Shown: positions 8,929 to 18,517, numbered from the stretch's first letter. The stretch is 64,000 nucleotides of DNA from QWHO01 sp021404945 (GCA_963169765.1 CAUJEN010000032.1:42030-106029); one strand, 5' to 3'. Numbers and translations are program-made. The notes: generated by a model from the sequence alone, not told the origin.

Positions 8929-11019
8929 TCAGTCGAGGGGCACGGCCAGCGGCTGGCCTGCCTCGGCCGAGCCGGCGCGCGGGCCGGAGCGGGTCCAGAC
9001 CACCCCGGTGACGCGAGCGAAATCACGCGACCGCTGACCGTCGAGCACCTGCTCCTCGACCAGGACCGTGCCGTTGGTTCGCCGAGCGCGGAAGAGGGTG
9101 CGGCGGAAGTCTCCCTTCTGGTATGCGAAGCCGTCGCCGGCGTCCCAGTAGAGCTCGCCTTCGGCCTGACCGTTGCCATCGAGGCAGATGCTCAAGGTGA
9201 GGGGCTCGAGCATGGGCTCCTCGGTGCTCTCCACCACGCGGCCGAGCGCGATCACGCTGCCAGGGCGTTGCAGCAGGCGGGCGTGGTAGGGTCCGTGGTC
9301 CCCCTCCACCAGGGTAATCTCACGCCAGCCGTCCGGCAGGGCGGGCTCGGTGGCCCAGCGGGGCACCACCATCAGGTCGGGGCCAAGCAGGAAGGCCTGC
9401 TGCTCGGTGCGCAGCCGCTCGCTCTTCGGGTCGGCGAAAAAGACCGGCAGCATGACCGGATCGCCCAGCCGCGAGGAGCGCTCGAAAAGGGTGTAGAGAT
9501 AAGGCATCAGGCGGTAGCGGCGGCTGAGCGCGATGCGGGCGGCCTGCTCGACTTCGGGCCCGAAGGCCCAGGGCTCCTTGGGAGGAGTGTCCTTGCTCGA
9601 GTGGGCCCGACAGAAGGGGAAGAAGGCCCCGAAGCCGACCCAGTTGCCCCACAACTCCGGGGTAGCGGTGCCGCCGAAGCCGCCCAGGTCGGGGCCGTTG
9701 AAGGGCTGGCCAGACAGGCTGAGGCTCAGGCTCATGGGGACCGAGAGCTTGAGATGATCCCACTTGGAGACGTTGTCCCCGGTCCAGGTGGCGGCGTAGC
9801 GGTGGCCGCCCAGAAAGTTGGCCCGGGTGAGCACGAAGGGGCGTTTCTCGGGCCTGGCGGCCAGCAGGCCCTCGCGGGTGGCGCGGGCCATCAGCATGCC
9901 GTAGACATTGTGGTATTGCAGGTGGGGGCCGGGAGGCAGGCCGTCGCCGCCGCCGTGGCGGGCGTCCGGGGGCATGCTCTTGTCCACCGCCCCGGGCGGA
10001 AAGACGGCCGGCTCGTTCATGTCGTTCCACACGCCGTCCACGCCCTGGGCCAGGAAGTCTTTGTAGAGCCCGGCCCACCAGCGGCGCACGTCGGGTCGGG
10101 TGAAGTCGGGGAACTGGCACTCGCCCGGCCACACCTTGCCCACGTAAGGGGATCCGGCGCCGTCGCGCACCCAGACGGAGTGGTCGTCGCCCGAGTCGAA
10201 GATGGAGTAGCCCAATTCTTTCTTGACGCCCGGGTCGATCATCCAGATGCCCTTGAAGGCGTGCTGGTGGAGAAAATCGCTCAGGCCGCGGGGGTCGGGG
10301 AAGCCCTTGGGATCGAAGGTGAAGACCCGGTAGCCATCCATGTAGTCGATGTCCATCCAGATCACGTCGCAGGGGATGTCGCGCTGGCGAAGCTCGAGGG
10401 CGATGTCCTTGACCTGCTGGGCGGGAGCGTAGGAGTAGCGGCACTGCTGAAATCCCAGCGCCCAGCGCGGGGGAAGCGAGATGGTGCCGGTCAGCTCCGC
10501 CAGGCCGCGCAGCACGGCCTGCGGGCTCTTGCGATCGATCAGGTAGACGGCCAGTTGGGGGGCTCTGGTGGTGAAGTCGATGGCGTCGTCGGTGAGCTTG
10601 AGCTCGGAGCGCCAGGTGGTATCGAAGAGCACTCCAAAGGCGGTGCCATCGGGCCGCACACCCAGCACCCAGGGATGGGACTGGTACAGCCTGCGCCCTT
10701 CGTAGTCGGTGTAGCCGTAGTTGTCGTGGTTCCACAGCTCAATGGCGGTGCCGTTGCGGCGCAGGGGGCCGGTGACCTCGCCGGTGGCGTAGAGGTCGCT
10801 GGGCGGGATGGGGATCTGGACCTTGCCCGGGGTGAAGGCGGGCTTCAGGGGGAAGGCCCGGGGAACGGGTCCCCTGGCCTCGGGCTCTGTCTCCAGGGCC
10901 AGCGAGCGGGGCAGGGCGGCGCCCTCGGGGAAAGTGTAGCGGACGATCCCTCCGCCCACCAGCTCCTGGGGCCAGGCGGGCAGGGTGAGGAAGAAGAGTA
11001 CGAAGAGCAATCGGCGCAT
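8929..11019 (-). CDS. Secreted glycoside hydrolase family 31 (alpha-glucosidase type)
   Basis: A 696-residue GH31 enzyme that should hydrolyse or transfer alpha-linked glucosyl or xylosyl units. The family's catalytic core is clear: a WMDIDYMDGY strand near residue 245, the nucleophile motif GVWNDMNEP near 345-353 with its catalytic Asp, and WTGDN with the acid/base Asp near 420. I start it at ATG 11019 because this gives a typical signal peptide (MRRLLFVLFFLTLPAWPQ) leading straight into the mature protein; the longer open frame adds about 60 unrelated residues across an intergenic palindrome. It should act outside the cytoplasmic membrane. It is not accompanied by sugar transport genes. Confidence 0.9.
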   Translation of the reverse strand: MRRLLFVLFFLTLPAWPQELVGGGIVRYTFPEGAALPRSLALETEPEARGPVPRAFPLKPAFTPGKVQIPIPPSDLYATGEVTGPLRRNGTAIELWNHDNYGYTDYEGRRLYQSHPWVLGVRPDGTAFGVLFDTTWRSELKLTDDAIDFTTRAPQLAVYLIDRKSPQAVLRGLAELTGTISLPPRWALGFQQCRYSYAPAQQVKDIALELRQRDIPCDVIWMDIDYMDGYRVFTFDPKGFPDPRGLSDFLHQHAFKGIWMIDPGVKKELGYSIFDSGDDHSVWVRDGAGSPYVGKVWPGECQFPDFTRPDVRRWWAGLYKDFLAQGVDGVWNDMNEPAVFPPGAVDKSMPPDARHGGGDGLPPGPHLQYHNVYGMLMARATREGLLAARPEKRPFVLTRANFLGGHRYAATWTGDNVSKWDHLKLSVPMSLSLSLSGQPFNGPDLGGFGGTATPELWGNWVGFGAFFPFCRAHSSKDTPPKEPWAFGPEVEQAARIALSRRYRLMPYLYTLFERSSRLGDPVMLPVFFADPKSERLRTEQQAFLLGPDLMVVPRWATEPALPDGWREITLVEGDHGPYHARLLQRPGSVIALGRVVESTEEPMLEPLTLSICLDGNGQAEGELYWDAGDGFAYQKGDFRRTLFRARRTNGTVLVEEQVLDGQRSRDFARVTGVVWTRSGPRAGSAEAGQPLAVPLD

Positions 11020-11597
11020 GGGGCGCTGGGCTTCGGGGTGGGCGGGGGCGTCCCTCTCGACCACGCTGTCAGCGTGCCGGAGACCCCCGCATCGAAAGGT
11101 CCTGCGCCCAGCTCCCCTGCCGACCAGCCCGGGGGGCATACGCAGAAATTTCCCGGTACCGCCCTTATTCCGGCGTATACGCCGGAGCCAGCCCGGTACC
11201 GCCAAATTCCAGCGTAAACTCGATCCGACTGCTTGCGTCTGCTCGAGTTCGGGCGAGGTCTTCAGCCCGAGCTCTTGCCCTTGGACCCTCGGTCAGGAAG
11301 AAGAGCACGCGGTGCACGGGGCTCTATGACGGCCGTGCTGGTGGTCGTTTGCGCGCTCGCCCGGTTCGGAGGCGCCCCTCGCGGGAGAACGGATCGGCCG
11401 TCCGGACGAAATGCGGAGACCCGGGGTTCATCGTTGGATCGAGGAAATCTCTCTCGAGAGCATCCCCAGGCGCGGTCTGGGCACGAGCAGAGTGAATCTG
11501 TTGAGCGCAGGGCTCTTCGAGGGCTGATGCCCTTGGGGCGCGACACCACAACACGAACCGGAGGGTCTCCTCCGGGAGAACTCGAAACGCTTCTTCC
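11020..11597. other. Intergenic region with palindrome CCGGCGTATACGCCGG
   Basis: Nearly 580 bases between the GH31 start and the ankyrin gene. It holds a perfect 16-bp palindrome at 11170-11185 bracketed by two direct copies of CCCGGTACCGCC (11152-11163 and 11192-11203) that each contain GGTACC. The open frames here show no protein-like composition. Promoters for the two divergent genes must lie here, but I cannot locate them. Confidence 0.55.
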
Positions 11598-13964
11598 GTG
11601 CTGGAGCAGGAGCTGATCGAGGCCATCGAATCCAACTCGCTCGCCAGAGTCCAGGAGCTGCTGGCGGCCGGGGCCAACCCCAACGCCCGCAAGGGGAAAC
11701 GGAGCGCGCTCGAGCTGGTCCACCACCGCCGCGATGATCTGCTCTGCGCCCTTATCGAGGCGGGCGCGGACGGGCGCGGCCAGGGGCTGGTGTGGGCGGC
11801 CCGAACGGGGCGGCTGGCCACGGTCGAGGCCCTTATCGCTCAGGGGGCAGACGTCAACATGGTGGCGCCCTCGGGCACTCCCCTTCAGGTCGCCTGCGCT
11901 CTGGGCCACCTGGAGGTGGCCGAGCGGTTGCTGCGGGCCGGAGCCGATCCCGACGCCGGCAGCAGCATCTCCACTCCCCTCTTGTCGGCGCTCGATGGCG
12001 GTCACGACAGGCTGGCGCTGGCCCTGCTGGGGGCCGGGGCCAACCCGCGGCACACTCCCCGGTTTGGCAGGCTGCCGCCCCTGGTGCTGGCGGCCGAGCA
12101 GGGGCGCGACGAGGTGCTGCAGGCACTGCTCGAGGCCGGTGCCGATCCCGACGAGCCGGGCCCCCTGAAGACCGACCGGGTCAAGGCACCGCCGCTCCTG
12201 GCGGCAATTCTGGGCGGCCACGCGCGGGCGGTCCGGCGGCTCCTGGCTGCGGGAGCCCTGGTCGACAAGCGCGACAGCCAGGGTCGCGCCGCCTTCGAGC
12301 TGGCCAACACCGAGCTCCGCGCGCTGCTGGCCGAGTTCGGGGTGACCAGCGAGCGGCGCACCCCGGCCGAGCAGCTCCTTCTGGCCGCTCAGCAGGGGGA
12401 AGCCGCCACGCTACGCAGTTTGCTGGATGACGGAGCCCCGATCGAGGCGCGCGATCAGCGCCGGGCCACGCAGGGCTGGACGCCCCTGATGCTGGCCGCC
12501 CGGGGCGGTCACCGCGAAGCCGTGCAGACGCTGCTGCACGCAGGCGCCGACCCCGCGCTGCTGGACGGACCACCCGACAAAGCTGCCCGCTGGATCGGCC
12601 AGGAGGCTGGCGAGGACGCCCTGGCCGGGGTGTGCCTGGGCCGCCCGGCCCTGACCCGAGCCGTGGAGGGCGCTCACCTGGAGGTGGCGTGCGCCCTGCT
12701 CGAGGCCGGTGCGCCGGTGGAGGTCAAGGACGCGCTCGGCTGGACCCCGTTTCTGCTGGCCTGCCAGGCGGGCCACCTGGAGCTGGTGCGAGTGCTGGCC
12801 GAGAAGGGAGCCGACCTGAAGAAGAAGGGGCCCGGCGGCGCCACCGCTCTGGAGCTGGCCACGCACGGGGGACACCGGGCAGTGGTGGACTTCCTGCTGC
12901 AACGAAGCAAGGGCCGGCCCGCCGGGAGCGCCCTGGTGGCCGCCTGCGAGGTGGGGGACGGCCAGCTGGTCGAGCGGCTGTTGGCCGCCGGAGCCGATCC
13001 CAACCAGACCAGCCGCTCCAAGCAGACGCCGCTGGTGGCGGCGGTGAGCGCCTGCCGCTGGCATCCCCTGGAGGGAACGGCCCCGACCGGAGCCGTCGCC
13101 CGCTATTCCGAGCGGGGAGCCGAGGCTCTGCTCCCGCTGCCTGGCGAAACAGTCGTGCCGATCGTGGAGGCGTTGCTGCGGGCCGGGGCTGACCCTGGCC
13201 GGCCAGGGCTGATGGGGCCTCCCCTGATGGAGGCGGCCCGCTCTGGCCAGTTGGAGGCGGCCCGAAAGCTGGCTGCCGCCGGAGCCGATCCGGCTCAGGC
13301 TCACGAAGGCGCCACGGCCCTGTCGGTAGCCCGACTCTACGAAAGGCAAGAGATGGTGCGCTGGCTGGAGTCGCTGGGGGCGGCCGAGGCCCCCCCGTCC
13401 GAGCCTCTGGCGCCGAAGCGCGAGCCGCGCTCGGTGCCCGTGCCCAGCTTCAAGACCTCCAGAGCCTTCCGGGCCGCCCGGGGCGACCTGGCCGCGCGCT
13501 GCGGGAGCCAGCCCAGCGAGGAGGCCCCCGGCCTTTATCGGGTCCACGTCCAGACGCAATGCCTGCCGGAGCTGAAGCTGGAAGAGCTGCAAGGCGAGCT
13601 CTCCCCTCGGGGATGCTTCGTGTGCTGGGACTCGAGCCGCAAGAGCGCCCTCCTGGCCGCGGCCACGAAGGACCCCTTTGAGGTGATCGCGGCGGTGCAG
13701 ACCGATGGGTGCAACTGCTCGCTGGGCACCGGCGACATCCTGGACTGGCTGCGAGAGCTCCAGGCCGAGCAGCCTTTCGTGTTGACCATGATCGCCCCTG
13801 ACTCGCTGGGCGGGCGCTTCCTCGAGCCGGTGCGCGACCCGAAGGGCCTGGCCAGGCGGATGTATGCGTTCTGCCCCGACATCGTGGACCAGGGCTGCGG
13901 CACGGTCCAAGAGCTGGCTCGCCAGCTCAAGAAGAGCGACCAGCTCTTTTTCTGGTGGGATTGA
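11598..13964 (+). CDS. Ankyrin-repeat protein with C-terminal DUF4253-like domain
   Basis: A 788-residue protein. Residues about 1-600 are ankyrin repeats, visible as many copies of the 'LL-x-A-G-A-x-P/D' turn at roughly 33-residue spacing with 'G-x-T-P-L/F-L-x-A' helices. A Pro-rich linker near 595-615 leads to a C-terminal domain (about 620-788) with 'KDPFEVI', 'TDGCN', 'DILDWLRELQ' and the ending 'YAFCPDIVDQGxGTVxxLAxxL...WWD', the signature of DUF4253 (SMI1/KNR4-neighbour family, often in immunity contexts). The start is GTG 11598 with no strong ribosome site, so it is uncertain. No signal peptide. Likely a cytoplasmic protein-interaction platform. The sirtuin gene follows 84 bases later. 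Confidence 0.85.
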   Translation: MLEQELIEAIESNSLARVQELLAAGANPNARKGKRSALELVHHRRDDLLCALIEAGADGRGQGLVWAARTGRLATVEALIAQGADVNMVAPSGTPLQVACALGHLEVAERLLRAGADPDAGSSISTPLLSALDGGHDRLALALLGAGANPRHTPRFGRLPPLVLAAEQGRDEVLQALLEAGADPDEPGPLKTDRVKAPPLLAAILGGHARAVRRLLAAGALVDKRDSQGRAAFELANTELRALLAEFGVTSERRTPAEQLLLAAQQGEAATLRSLLDDGAPIEARDQRRATQGWTPLMLAARGGHREAVQTLLHAGADPALLDGPPDKAARWIGQEAGEDALAGVCLGRPALTRAVEGAHLEVACALLEAGAPVEVKDALGWTPFLLACQAGHLELVRVLAEKGADLKKKGPGGATALELATHGGHRAVVDFLLQRSKGRPAGSALVAACEVGDGQLVERLLAAGADPNQTSRSKQTPLVAAVSACRWHPLEGTAPTGAVARYSERGAEALLPLPGETVVPIVEALLRAGADPGRPGLMGPPLMEAARSGQLEAARKLAAAGADPAQAHEGATALSVARLYERQEMVRWLESLGAAEAPPSEPLAPKREPRSVPVPSFKTSRAFRAARGDLAARCGSQPSEEAPGLYRVHVQTQCLPELKLEELQGELSPRGCFVCWDSSRKSALLAAATKDPFEVIAAVQTDGCNCSLGTGDILDWLRELQAEQPFVLTMIAPDSLGGRFLEPVRDPKGLARRMYAFCPDIVDQGCGTVQELARQLKKSDQLFFWWD

Positions 13965-14048
13965 CCTGCTCGGGCCGGGCCAGGCAGCCACCGCTGCCGG
14001 TTTCGCTCGTGAAGGGCTGAGCGACCGGCCAGCGCGAACGCCTCTTTG

Positions 14049-14783
14049 ATGAGCGGGGAAGAGCAGCTGAAAGAAGCCCTGGCCGCGGCCAAACGCGTGC
14101 TGGTCTTCACCGGCGCGGGCATCTCCACCGGCTCGGGCATCCCCGACTTTCGCGGCCCCCAGGGAGTTTGGAAGCGGCGCCAGCCGGTCTACTTCGATGA
14201 GTTTCTGGCCAGCGAGGCCAGGCGGAACGAGCACTGGGAGTATAAGCTCGAAGGTTGGGACGAGCTCCGCCTGGCCGAGCCCAACCCCGCCCACCGGGCC
14301 CTGGTCAAGCTGGAGGACGACGGCCGGCTGCTCTTGCTGGTGACCCAGAACATCGACGGTTTGCACCACAAGGCGGGCAACACCAGGGTGGTCGAGCTGC
14401 ACGGGACCAACCGCCTGGTCGAGTGCCTCTCCTGCGGCCAGCGAAGCGACCCGGCCCCGGCCTTCGAGCACTTTCGGGCCAAACGCACCTGTCCACTCTG
14501 CCCGGCCTGCGGCGGGTTGCTGAAGACGGCCACCATCTCGTTCGGCCAGGCCATGCCGAGGGAGCTGATGGAGAGGTCGCTGGAGGCGGCCCGCCAGGCG
14601 GATCTGGTGCTGGCCCTGGGCTCCAGTCTGCAGGTGGAGCCGGCCGCCTCGGTGCCCCGGGAGGGCCATCGCAACGGAGCCACCTACGCCATCATCAACC
14701 AGGGCCCCACGGCCCACGACAGCCTGGCCCACATCCGCCTGGAGGGGGACCTGTGCCAGTTGTTGCCTGCTTTGCTCGGTTGA
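14049..14783 (+). CDS. NAD-dependent protein deacylase, sirtuin family
   Basis: A 244-residue Sir2 enzyme that removes acyl groups from lysines using NAD. The NAD pocket is seen as FTGAGIS (about residues 19-25), the following PDFRG, and TQNIDGLH (about 98-105). The catalytic His is in ELHGTN near 117. Structural zinc cysteines are CLSC and C-P-L-C-P-A-C. The C-terminal GSSLQVEPAA Rossmann motif is present. A TTG lies just before ATG 14049; I chose the ATG. It lies in the same direction as the ankyrin gene upstream, close enough to be co-transcribed. Confidence 0.93.
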   Translation: MSGEEQLKEALAAAKRVLVFTGAGISTGSGIPDFRGPQGVWKRRQPVYFDEFLASEARRNEHWEYKLEGWDELRLAEPNPAHRALVKLEDDGRLLLLVTQNIDGLHHKAGNTRVVELHGTNRLVECLSCGQRSDPAPAFEHFRAKRTCPLCPACGGLLKTATISFGQAMPRELMERSLEAARQADLVLALGSSLQVEPAASVPREGHRNGATYAIINQGPTAHDSLAHIRLEGDLCQLLPALLG

Positions 14784-14997
14784 TAGACCTTCCCAGGACG
14801 CTCGCTGCGCCGGCTTGTCTTGAGACTGCCGGCCCGACCACAGGACGCTGGGGACAGCCTCACGAGCGGCGCTCGCCCTGGGAGCCTCCCGAAGCACGAT
14901 ACCTCACCGGGGCAGTGAGCTGACCAGGCACGTGTGGATGCCCTCTGCACCGGCCGACCGGCAGGGTCCCCCGCCCGCACGAGAGAACAGGCCGGCC

Positions 14998-15483
14998 ATG
15001 GATCACAGACGCTGCCCGCGGGACAACTTTCCGCTCACCCCGACCCGTTTTCTGAATCTGCTCATGGATGCTTGTCCTCAGTGCGATGGAACCTGGCTCG
15101 ACCGGGGCGAGCTGGCCCAGATTCTGGGAACGCGCTACGATGTGGACCCGCGGCACGGGCTACAAGAGGACGACCCACGCGGCCAGGTGGCCTGCCCGGG
15201 CTGCGGTACGCGTATGGTGGCGCGCTGGTTCTCGCCCCACAAGCGAGTCAAGGTAGACCGCTGCCCGGCCTGCTTTGGAGTCTGGCTTGACAGCCACGAG
15301 CTCCAGGAGATCCTCAAGGAGAGCTATCAGGAAAAGCATGAGCCCCAGGTCGCGGTGACGGGGAAGGGCAAGCGCTACCATCGCCCGGATTGTCGCCTGC
15401 TGCCCGAGTCGGGGGTCGAGACGATTCTGGCTTCCCAGGCCCTCGAGCGCGGGCTGACCGCCTGTCGCACCTGCCAGCCCTGA
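14998..15483 (+). CDS. Double zinc-ribbon (TFIIB-type) protein with Ada-like metal-binding tail
   Basis: A 161-residue protein with two zf-TFIIB-type ribbons: CPRD...CPQCDGTWLDRGEL in the first 50 residues and CPGC...CPACFGVWLDSHEL around 70-105. The tail (about 120-161) has YHRPDCRL and CRTCQP with an 'A-x-x-x-G-L-x-x-C-x-x-C' pattern, like the metal-binding module of Ada and related proteins. Single zf-TFIIB ribbons are common in short uncharacterised bacterial proteins; their role is unknown, and this combination is unusual. ATG 14998 was chosen because the upstream residues lack any family character. Its stop is 14 bases before the GTG of the phosphatase gene, so the two are probably translated together. 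Confidence 0.75.
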   Translation: MDHRRCPRDNFPLTPTRFLNLLMDACPQCDGTWLDRGELAQILGTRYDVDPRHGLQEDDPRGQVACPGCGTRMVARWFSPHKRVKVDRCPACFGVWLDSHELQEILKESYQEKHEPQVAVTGKGKRYHRPDCRLLPESGVETILASQALERGLTACRTCQP

Positions 15484-15497
15484 TCAGGGCAAAAGAT

Positions 15498-16646
15498 GTG
15501 AGTTCCCTGTCGAGGTTGGTCGAGGTGGTGCGGCTGCTGGCCGAGTCGCAGGAGCTGCAGCCGCTGCTGGCTTCCATCGAGAAGGCGGCTCACAGCCTGC
15601 TGACCTGCCAGCGGGCTCAGATCCTGCAGTATGATGCCGGGTCGGAGGAGTTCTTCCAGAAGGAGATTCGCGTCAGCGCCCGCATCGGCGCTTCGGCCCG
15701 CGCGGCGGTGACCCAGAGGGTGATCCACGTGGACCATCACTTGCAAGGGGAGACCCTGGTGGTGCCGCTGATCGCCCCCGAGGGCGAGCTGATGGGGGTG
15801 CTGCACATCCAGGGGGCGGGCCGCTTCACCCAGGAGGAAGACGATCTGGCCCTGATGCTGGGCTCGCTGGCGGCCATCGCCCTCAAGCGCCAGGGTCTGC
15901 TGGACGCCCTGGCTGAGAAGCGCCGCCTGGAGCGCGAGCTGCAGCTGGCCCGGGAGCTTGTGGAGCCGCCCGCAACCCTGAACGTGCCCGGGTTCGATCT
16001 GGCGGGCGCCTTCCATCCCGCTCGTACTGTGGGGGGAGACTGCTACGACTTCGTGCCTCTGGGTCCGGGCAGCCTGGCCTTCCTGGTGGCCGACGCCAGC
16101 GGTCACGGGCTGGATAGCGCCCTGCTGGTCTCGCGCTGTCGCTCCTACTTTCGGGCCCTGGCCAGCCCCCGGGAAAGCCTGGAGACGATGGCCCGGCGGA
16201 TGAACGCGCTCCTGGTCAGCGACTCGCGCCAGGGAGAACGCTTCGTGGCCGCCAGCCTGGGACGCCTGAGCTGTGCCAGCGGGCAGTTGGAGGTGATCGG
16301 AGCGGGTCAGGCGCCCTGTCTTCTCCTGGCTTCAGGCGAAGTGAGCCTGGTGCCCACCAGCTGTCCGCCGCTGGGGGTGCTCAAAGAAATCGAGCTGGAA
16401 GCACAGAAGATCGAGCTGGCTGCCGGCGACCTGGCCTTCTTCTTCACCGACGGGCTGCCGGAGTGGCGCAACCCAAAAGGCGCGCTCCTGGGCGAGGACC
16501 GTCTGGGGGAGGCCCTGGCGAGGCTCCGCCGCCACCCCCTGCCCGAGTTGCTTGAGAGGATTTACCGGGAGGCCGAAAGCTTCAGTCAGGGTCAGCCGCA
16601 GGACGATGACGTGACCTGCCTGGCCATCCGACGTCAGAGCGGGTAG
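15498..16646 (+). CDS. GAF-domain SpoIIE/RsbU-type protein phosphatase
   Basis: A 382-residue cytoplasmic signalling phosphatase. Residues about 10-150 are a GAF domain (VVPLIAPEGELMGVLHIQ, then TQEEDDLALMLGSLAAIAL). After a helical linker a PP2C-type SpoIIE domain follows, with metal-binding Asp in GGDCYDF, VADASGHG, FFTDGLPE and DDDVTCLAI. Such enzymes dephosphorylate anti-sigma-factor antagonists in partner-switching pathways; no STAS or anti-sigma partner is next to it. I chose GTG 15498, 14 bases after the preceding stop with AGGG upstream, instead of the longer frame that overlaps the zinc-ribbon gene. Confidence 0.9.
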   Translation: MSSLSRLVEVVRLLAESQELQPLLASIEKAAHSLLTCQRAQILQYDAGSEEFFQKEIRVSARIGASARAAVTQRVIHVDHHLQGETLVVPLIAPEGELMGVLHIQGAGRFTQEEDDLALMLGSLAAIALKRQGLLDALAEKRRLERELQLARELVEPPATLNVPGFDLAGAFHPARTVGGDCYDFVPLGPGSLAFLVADASGHGLDSALLVSRCRSYFRALASPRESLETMARRMNALLVSDSRQGERFVAASLGRLSCASGQLEVIGAGQAPCLLLASGEVSLVPTSCPPLGVLKEIELEAQKIELAAGDLAFFFTDGLPEWRNPKGALLGEDRLGEALARLRRHPLPELLERIYREAESFSQGQPQDDDVTCLAIRRQSG

Positions 16647-16755
16647 CGCGACGCCGGCGGCCAGGAGGCCCCTCTGAGGCTCATTCCCTGTCCGCACGGG
16701 CAGGAGCCCGGCAACGGGCGTGGTAACCCTGGACAGCTTCGTTGGGAGGACATCC

Positions 16756-18165
16756 ATGACTGTGCAAACCCCAGGCAAGACCCGCACCGAGACCGATAGC
16801 ATGGGCGCCATGGAGGTGCCCCACGACCGCTACTGGGGGGCGCAGACCCAGCGTTCGCTGCACTACTTCGACATCGGCTTCGATCGGCTGCCGCGCGAGA
16901 TGGTGCGGGCTCTGGGCGTTCTCAAGCGGGCCGCGGCCGAGGTCAACCGCGACCTGGGCCTGCTCGCTCCCGAGCTGGCCGAGGCCGTCTGCAAAGCTGC
17001 CAGCGAGGTCATCGACGGCCAGCACGACGACCACTTCCCCCTGCGCGTCTGGCAGACCGGCAGTGGCACCCAGAGCAACATGAACGCCAACGAGGTGATC
17101 GCCAACCGGGCCATCGAGATCCTGGGCGGACAGGTCGGTTCCAAGAAGCCAGTCCACCCCAACGACCACGTCAACATGTCCCAGTCGAGCAACGACACCT
17201 ACCCCACCGCCATGCACATCGCAGCGGTGGAAGAGCTGCACCGCCACCTGATCCCCCGCCTGGCCCAGCTGCGCGACTCACTCAAGAAGAAGGCAACCGA
17301 GTTCGACAGCGTCATCAAGATCGGACGCACCCACCTGATGGATGCGGTGCCGCTCACCATGGGCCAGGAGTTCGGCGGCTATGTGGCGATGCTCGATCAG
17401 GACCTGGAGCGCATCCACATGGTGCTGCCCCACCTCTACCAGCTCGCGCTGGGAGGCACGGCCGTGGGCACAGGCCTGAATACCCACCCCGACTTTGCCG
17501 AGAAGTCCGCCTCTCGCATCGCCGAGCTGACAGGGCTGCCATTCGTTTCAGCCCCGAACAAGTTCGCCGCCCTGGCCGGGCACGATGCCCTGGTGATGGC
17601 CAGCGGTGCCCTCAAGACGCTGGCCTGCTCGCTCATGAAGATCGCCAACGACGTGCGCTGGATGGGATCAGGCCCACGCTGCGGCCTGGCCGAGCTCTCC
17701 CTGCCCGAGAACGAGCCGGGCTCGTCCATCATGCCCGGCAAGGTGAACCCCACCCAGAGCGAGTCGCTCACCATGGTCTGCGTTCAGGTCATGGGCAACG
17801 ACACCGCCATCGGTATCGCGGGCAGCCAGGGCAATTTTGAGCTGAACGTCTTCAAACCGCTGATCATCCACAACTTCCTGCACTCGGTGCGACTGCTCTC
17901 CTCGGGCTGCCGCAGCTTCGCCGAGCACTGCGTGGACGGCCTGGTGCTCAACGAGCGCCAGGTGGAAGGCTATGTGGAGCGCTCGCTGATGCTGGTGACC
18001 GCCCTCTCGCCCCGCATCGGCTATGACAATGCCGCCAAGGTGGCCCACAAGGCCCACGTCGAGCACAAGACGCTGCGCGAAGTCGCCGCGGAGATGGGCT
18101 TGCTGACCGCCGAGGAGTTCGACCAGCTCGTGCGACCCGAGAAGATGCTCGGACCCTCGAAGTAG
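16756..18165 (+). CDS. fumC: Fumarate hydratase class II
   Basis: A 469-residue class II fumarase, the iron-independent enzyme that interconverts fumarate and malate in the citric acid cycle. The length is normal. The family signature GSSIMPGKVNPTQ lies at about residues 318-330, with the earlier SGTQSNMNANEV and MSQSSNDTYPTA blocks also intact. GGGAGGA at 16745-16750 sits six bases before ATG 16756, which decides the start. It is a stand-alone gene; no other citric acid cycle gene is nearby. Confidence 0.97.
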   Translation: MTVQTPGKTRTETDSMGAMEVPHDRYWGAQTQRSLHYFDIGFDRLPREMVRALGVLKRAAAEVNRDLGLLAPELAEAVCKAASEVIDGQHDDHFPLRVWQTGSGTQSNMNANEVIANRAIEILGGQVGSKKPVHPNDHVNMSQSSNDTYPTAMHIAAVEELHRHLIPRLAQLRDSLKKKATEFDSVIKIGRTHLMDAVPLTMGQEFGGYVAMLDQDLERIHMVLPHLYQLALGGTAVGTGLNTHPDFAEKSASRIAELTGLPFVSAPNKFAALAGHDALVMASGALKTLACSLMKIANDVRWMGSGPRCGLAELSLPENEPGSSIMPGKVNPTQSESLTMVCVQVMGNDTAIGIAGSQGNFELNVFKPLIIHNFLHSVRLLSSGCRSFAEHCVDGLVLNERQVEGYVERSLMLVTALSPRIGYDNAAKVAHKAHVEHKTLREVAAEMGLLTAEEFDQLVRPEKMLGPSK

Positions 18166-18517
18166 GACGCGTCGCTTCCTGGCATTCGTAAGTTGAATCG
18201 GCCACCCCGAACACTTGCTCGGCCTACCGATCTCGATCTTTTTGAAGGGGCTGAGCCTCGCCAGGTTTTGTTCGATATCTGAACCGGCGGTCCGCCGGTC
18301 TGGATCTCGAGGAAGAGGACGAGCCACCTCGACTGGCTCTTGTGCGATTGTTGAACCGGCGCCCGGTCCGCCGGCAGGTCTTCAAGGCAGAACCAGCGCC
18401 GGGGTTCTCCGCGCCTGTAGCTCGGCCTCCATCTCGACGGTCCTGGCCGTGAGCGTCCGGCAATCCGGCTTTGCCTGTTGCCAAGGAACCGGCGCTCGGT
18501 TCGTCTAAACCCGCGGA
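18166..18517. other. Intergenic region with GACCGGCG-type inverted repeats
   Basis: About 350 bases between fumC and the transpeptidase. A motif of the type GAACCGGCG...CCGGTCCGCCGG occurs twice (about 18281-18300 and 18352-18377), each able to fold. No convincing gene is present. Confidence 0.4.

Noticed and set aside
8845..11217. 790-residue open frame opposite the GH31 gene
   Set aside because: Gly/Ala/Val/His-rich composition and no domain pattern; the opposite strand carries the complete GH31 active site. It is a shadow frame caused by GC-rich codons.
12411..14897. 828-residue leftward open frame opposite the ankyrin and sirtuin genes
   Set aside because: It spans two well-supported genes on the other strand and has no recognisable motif.
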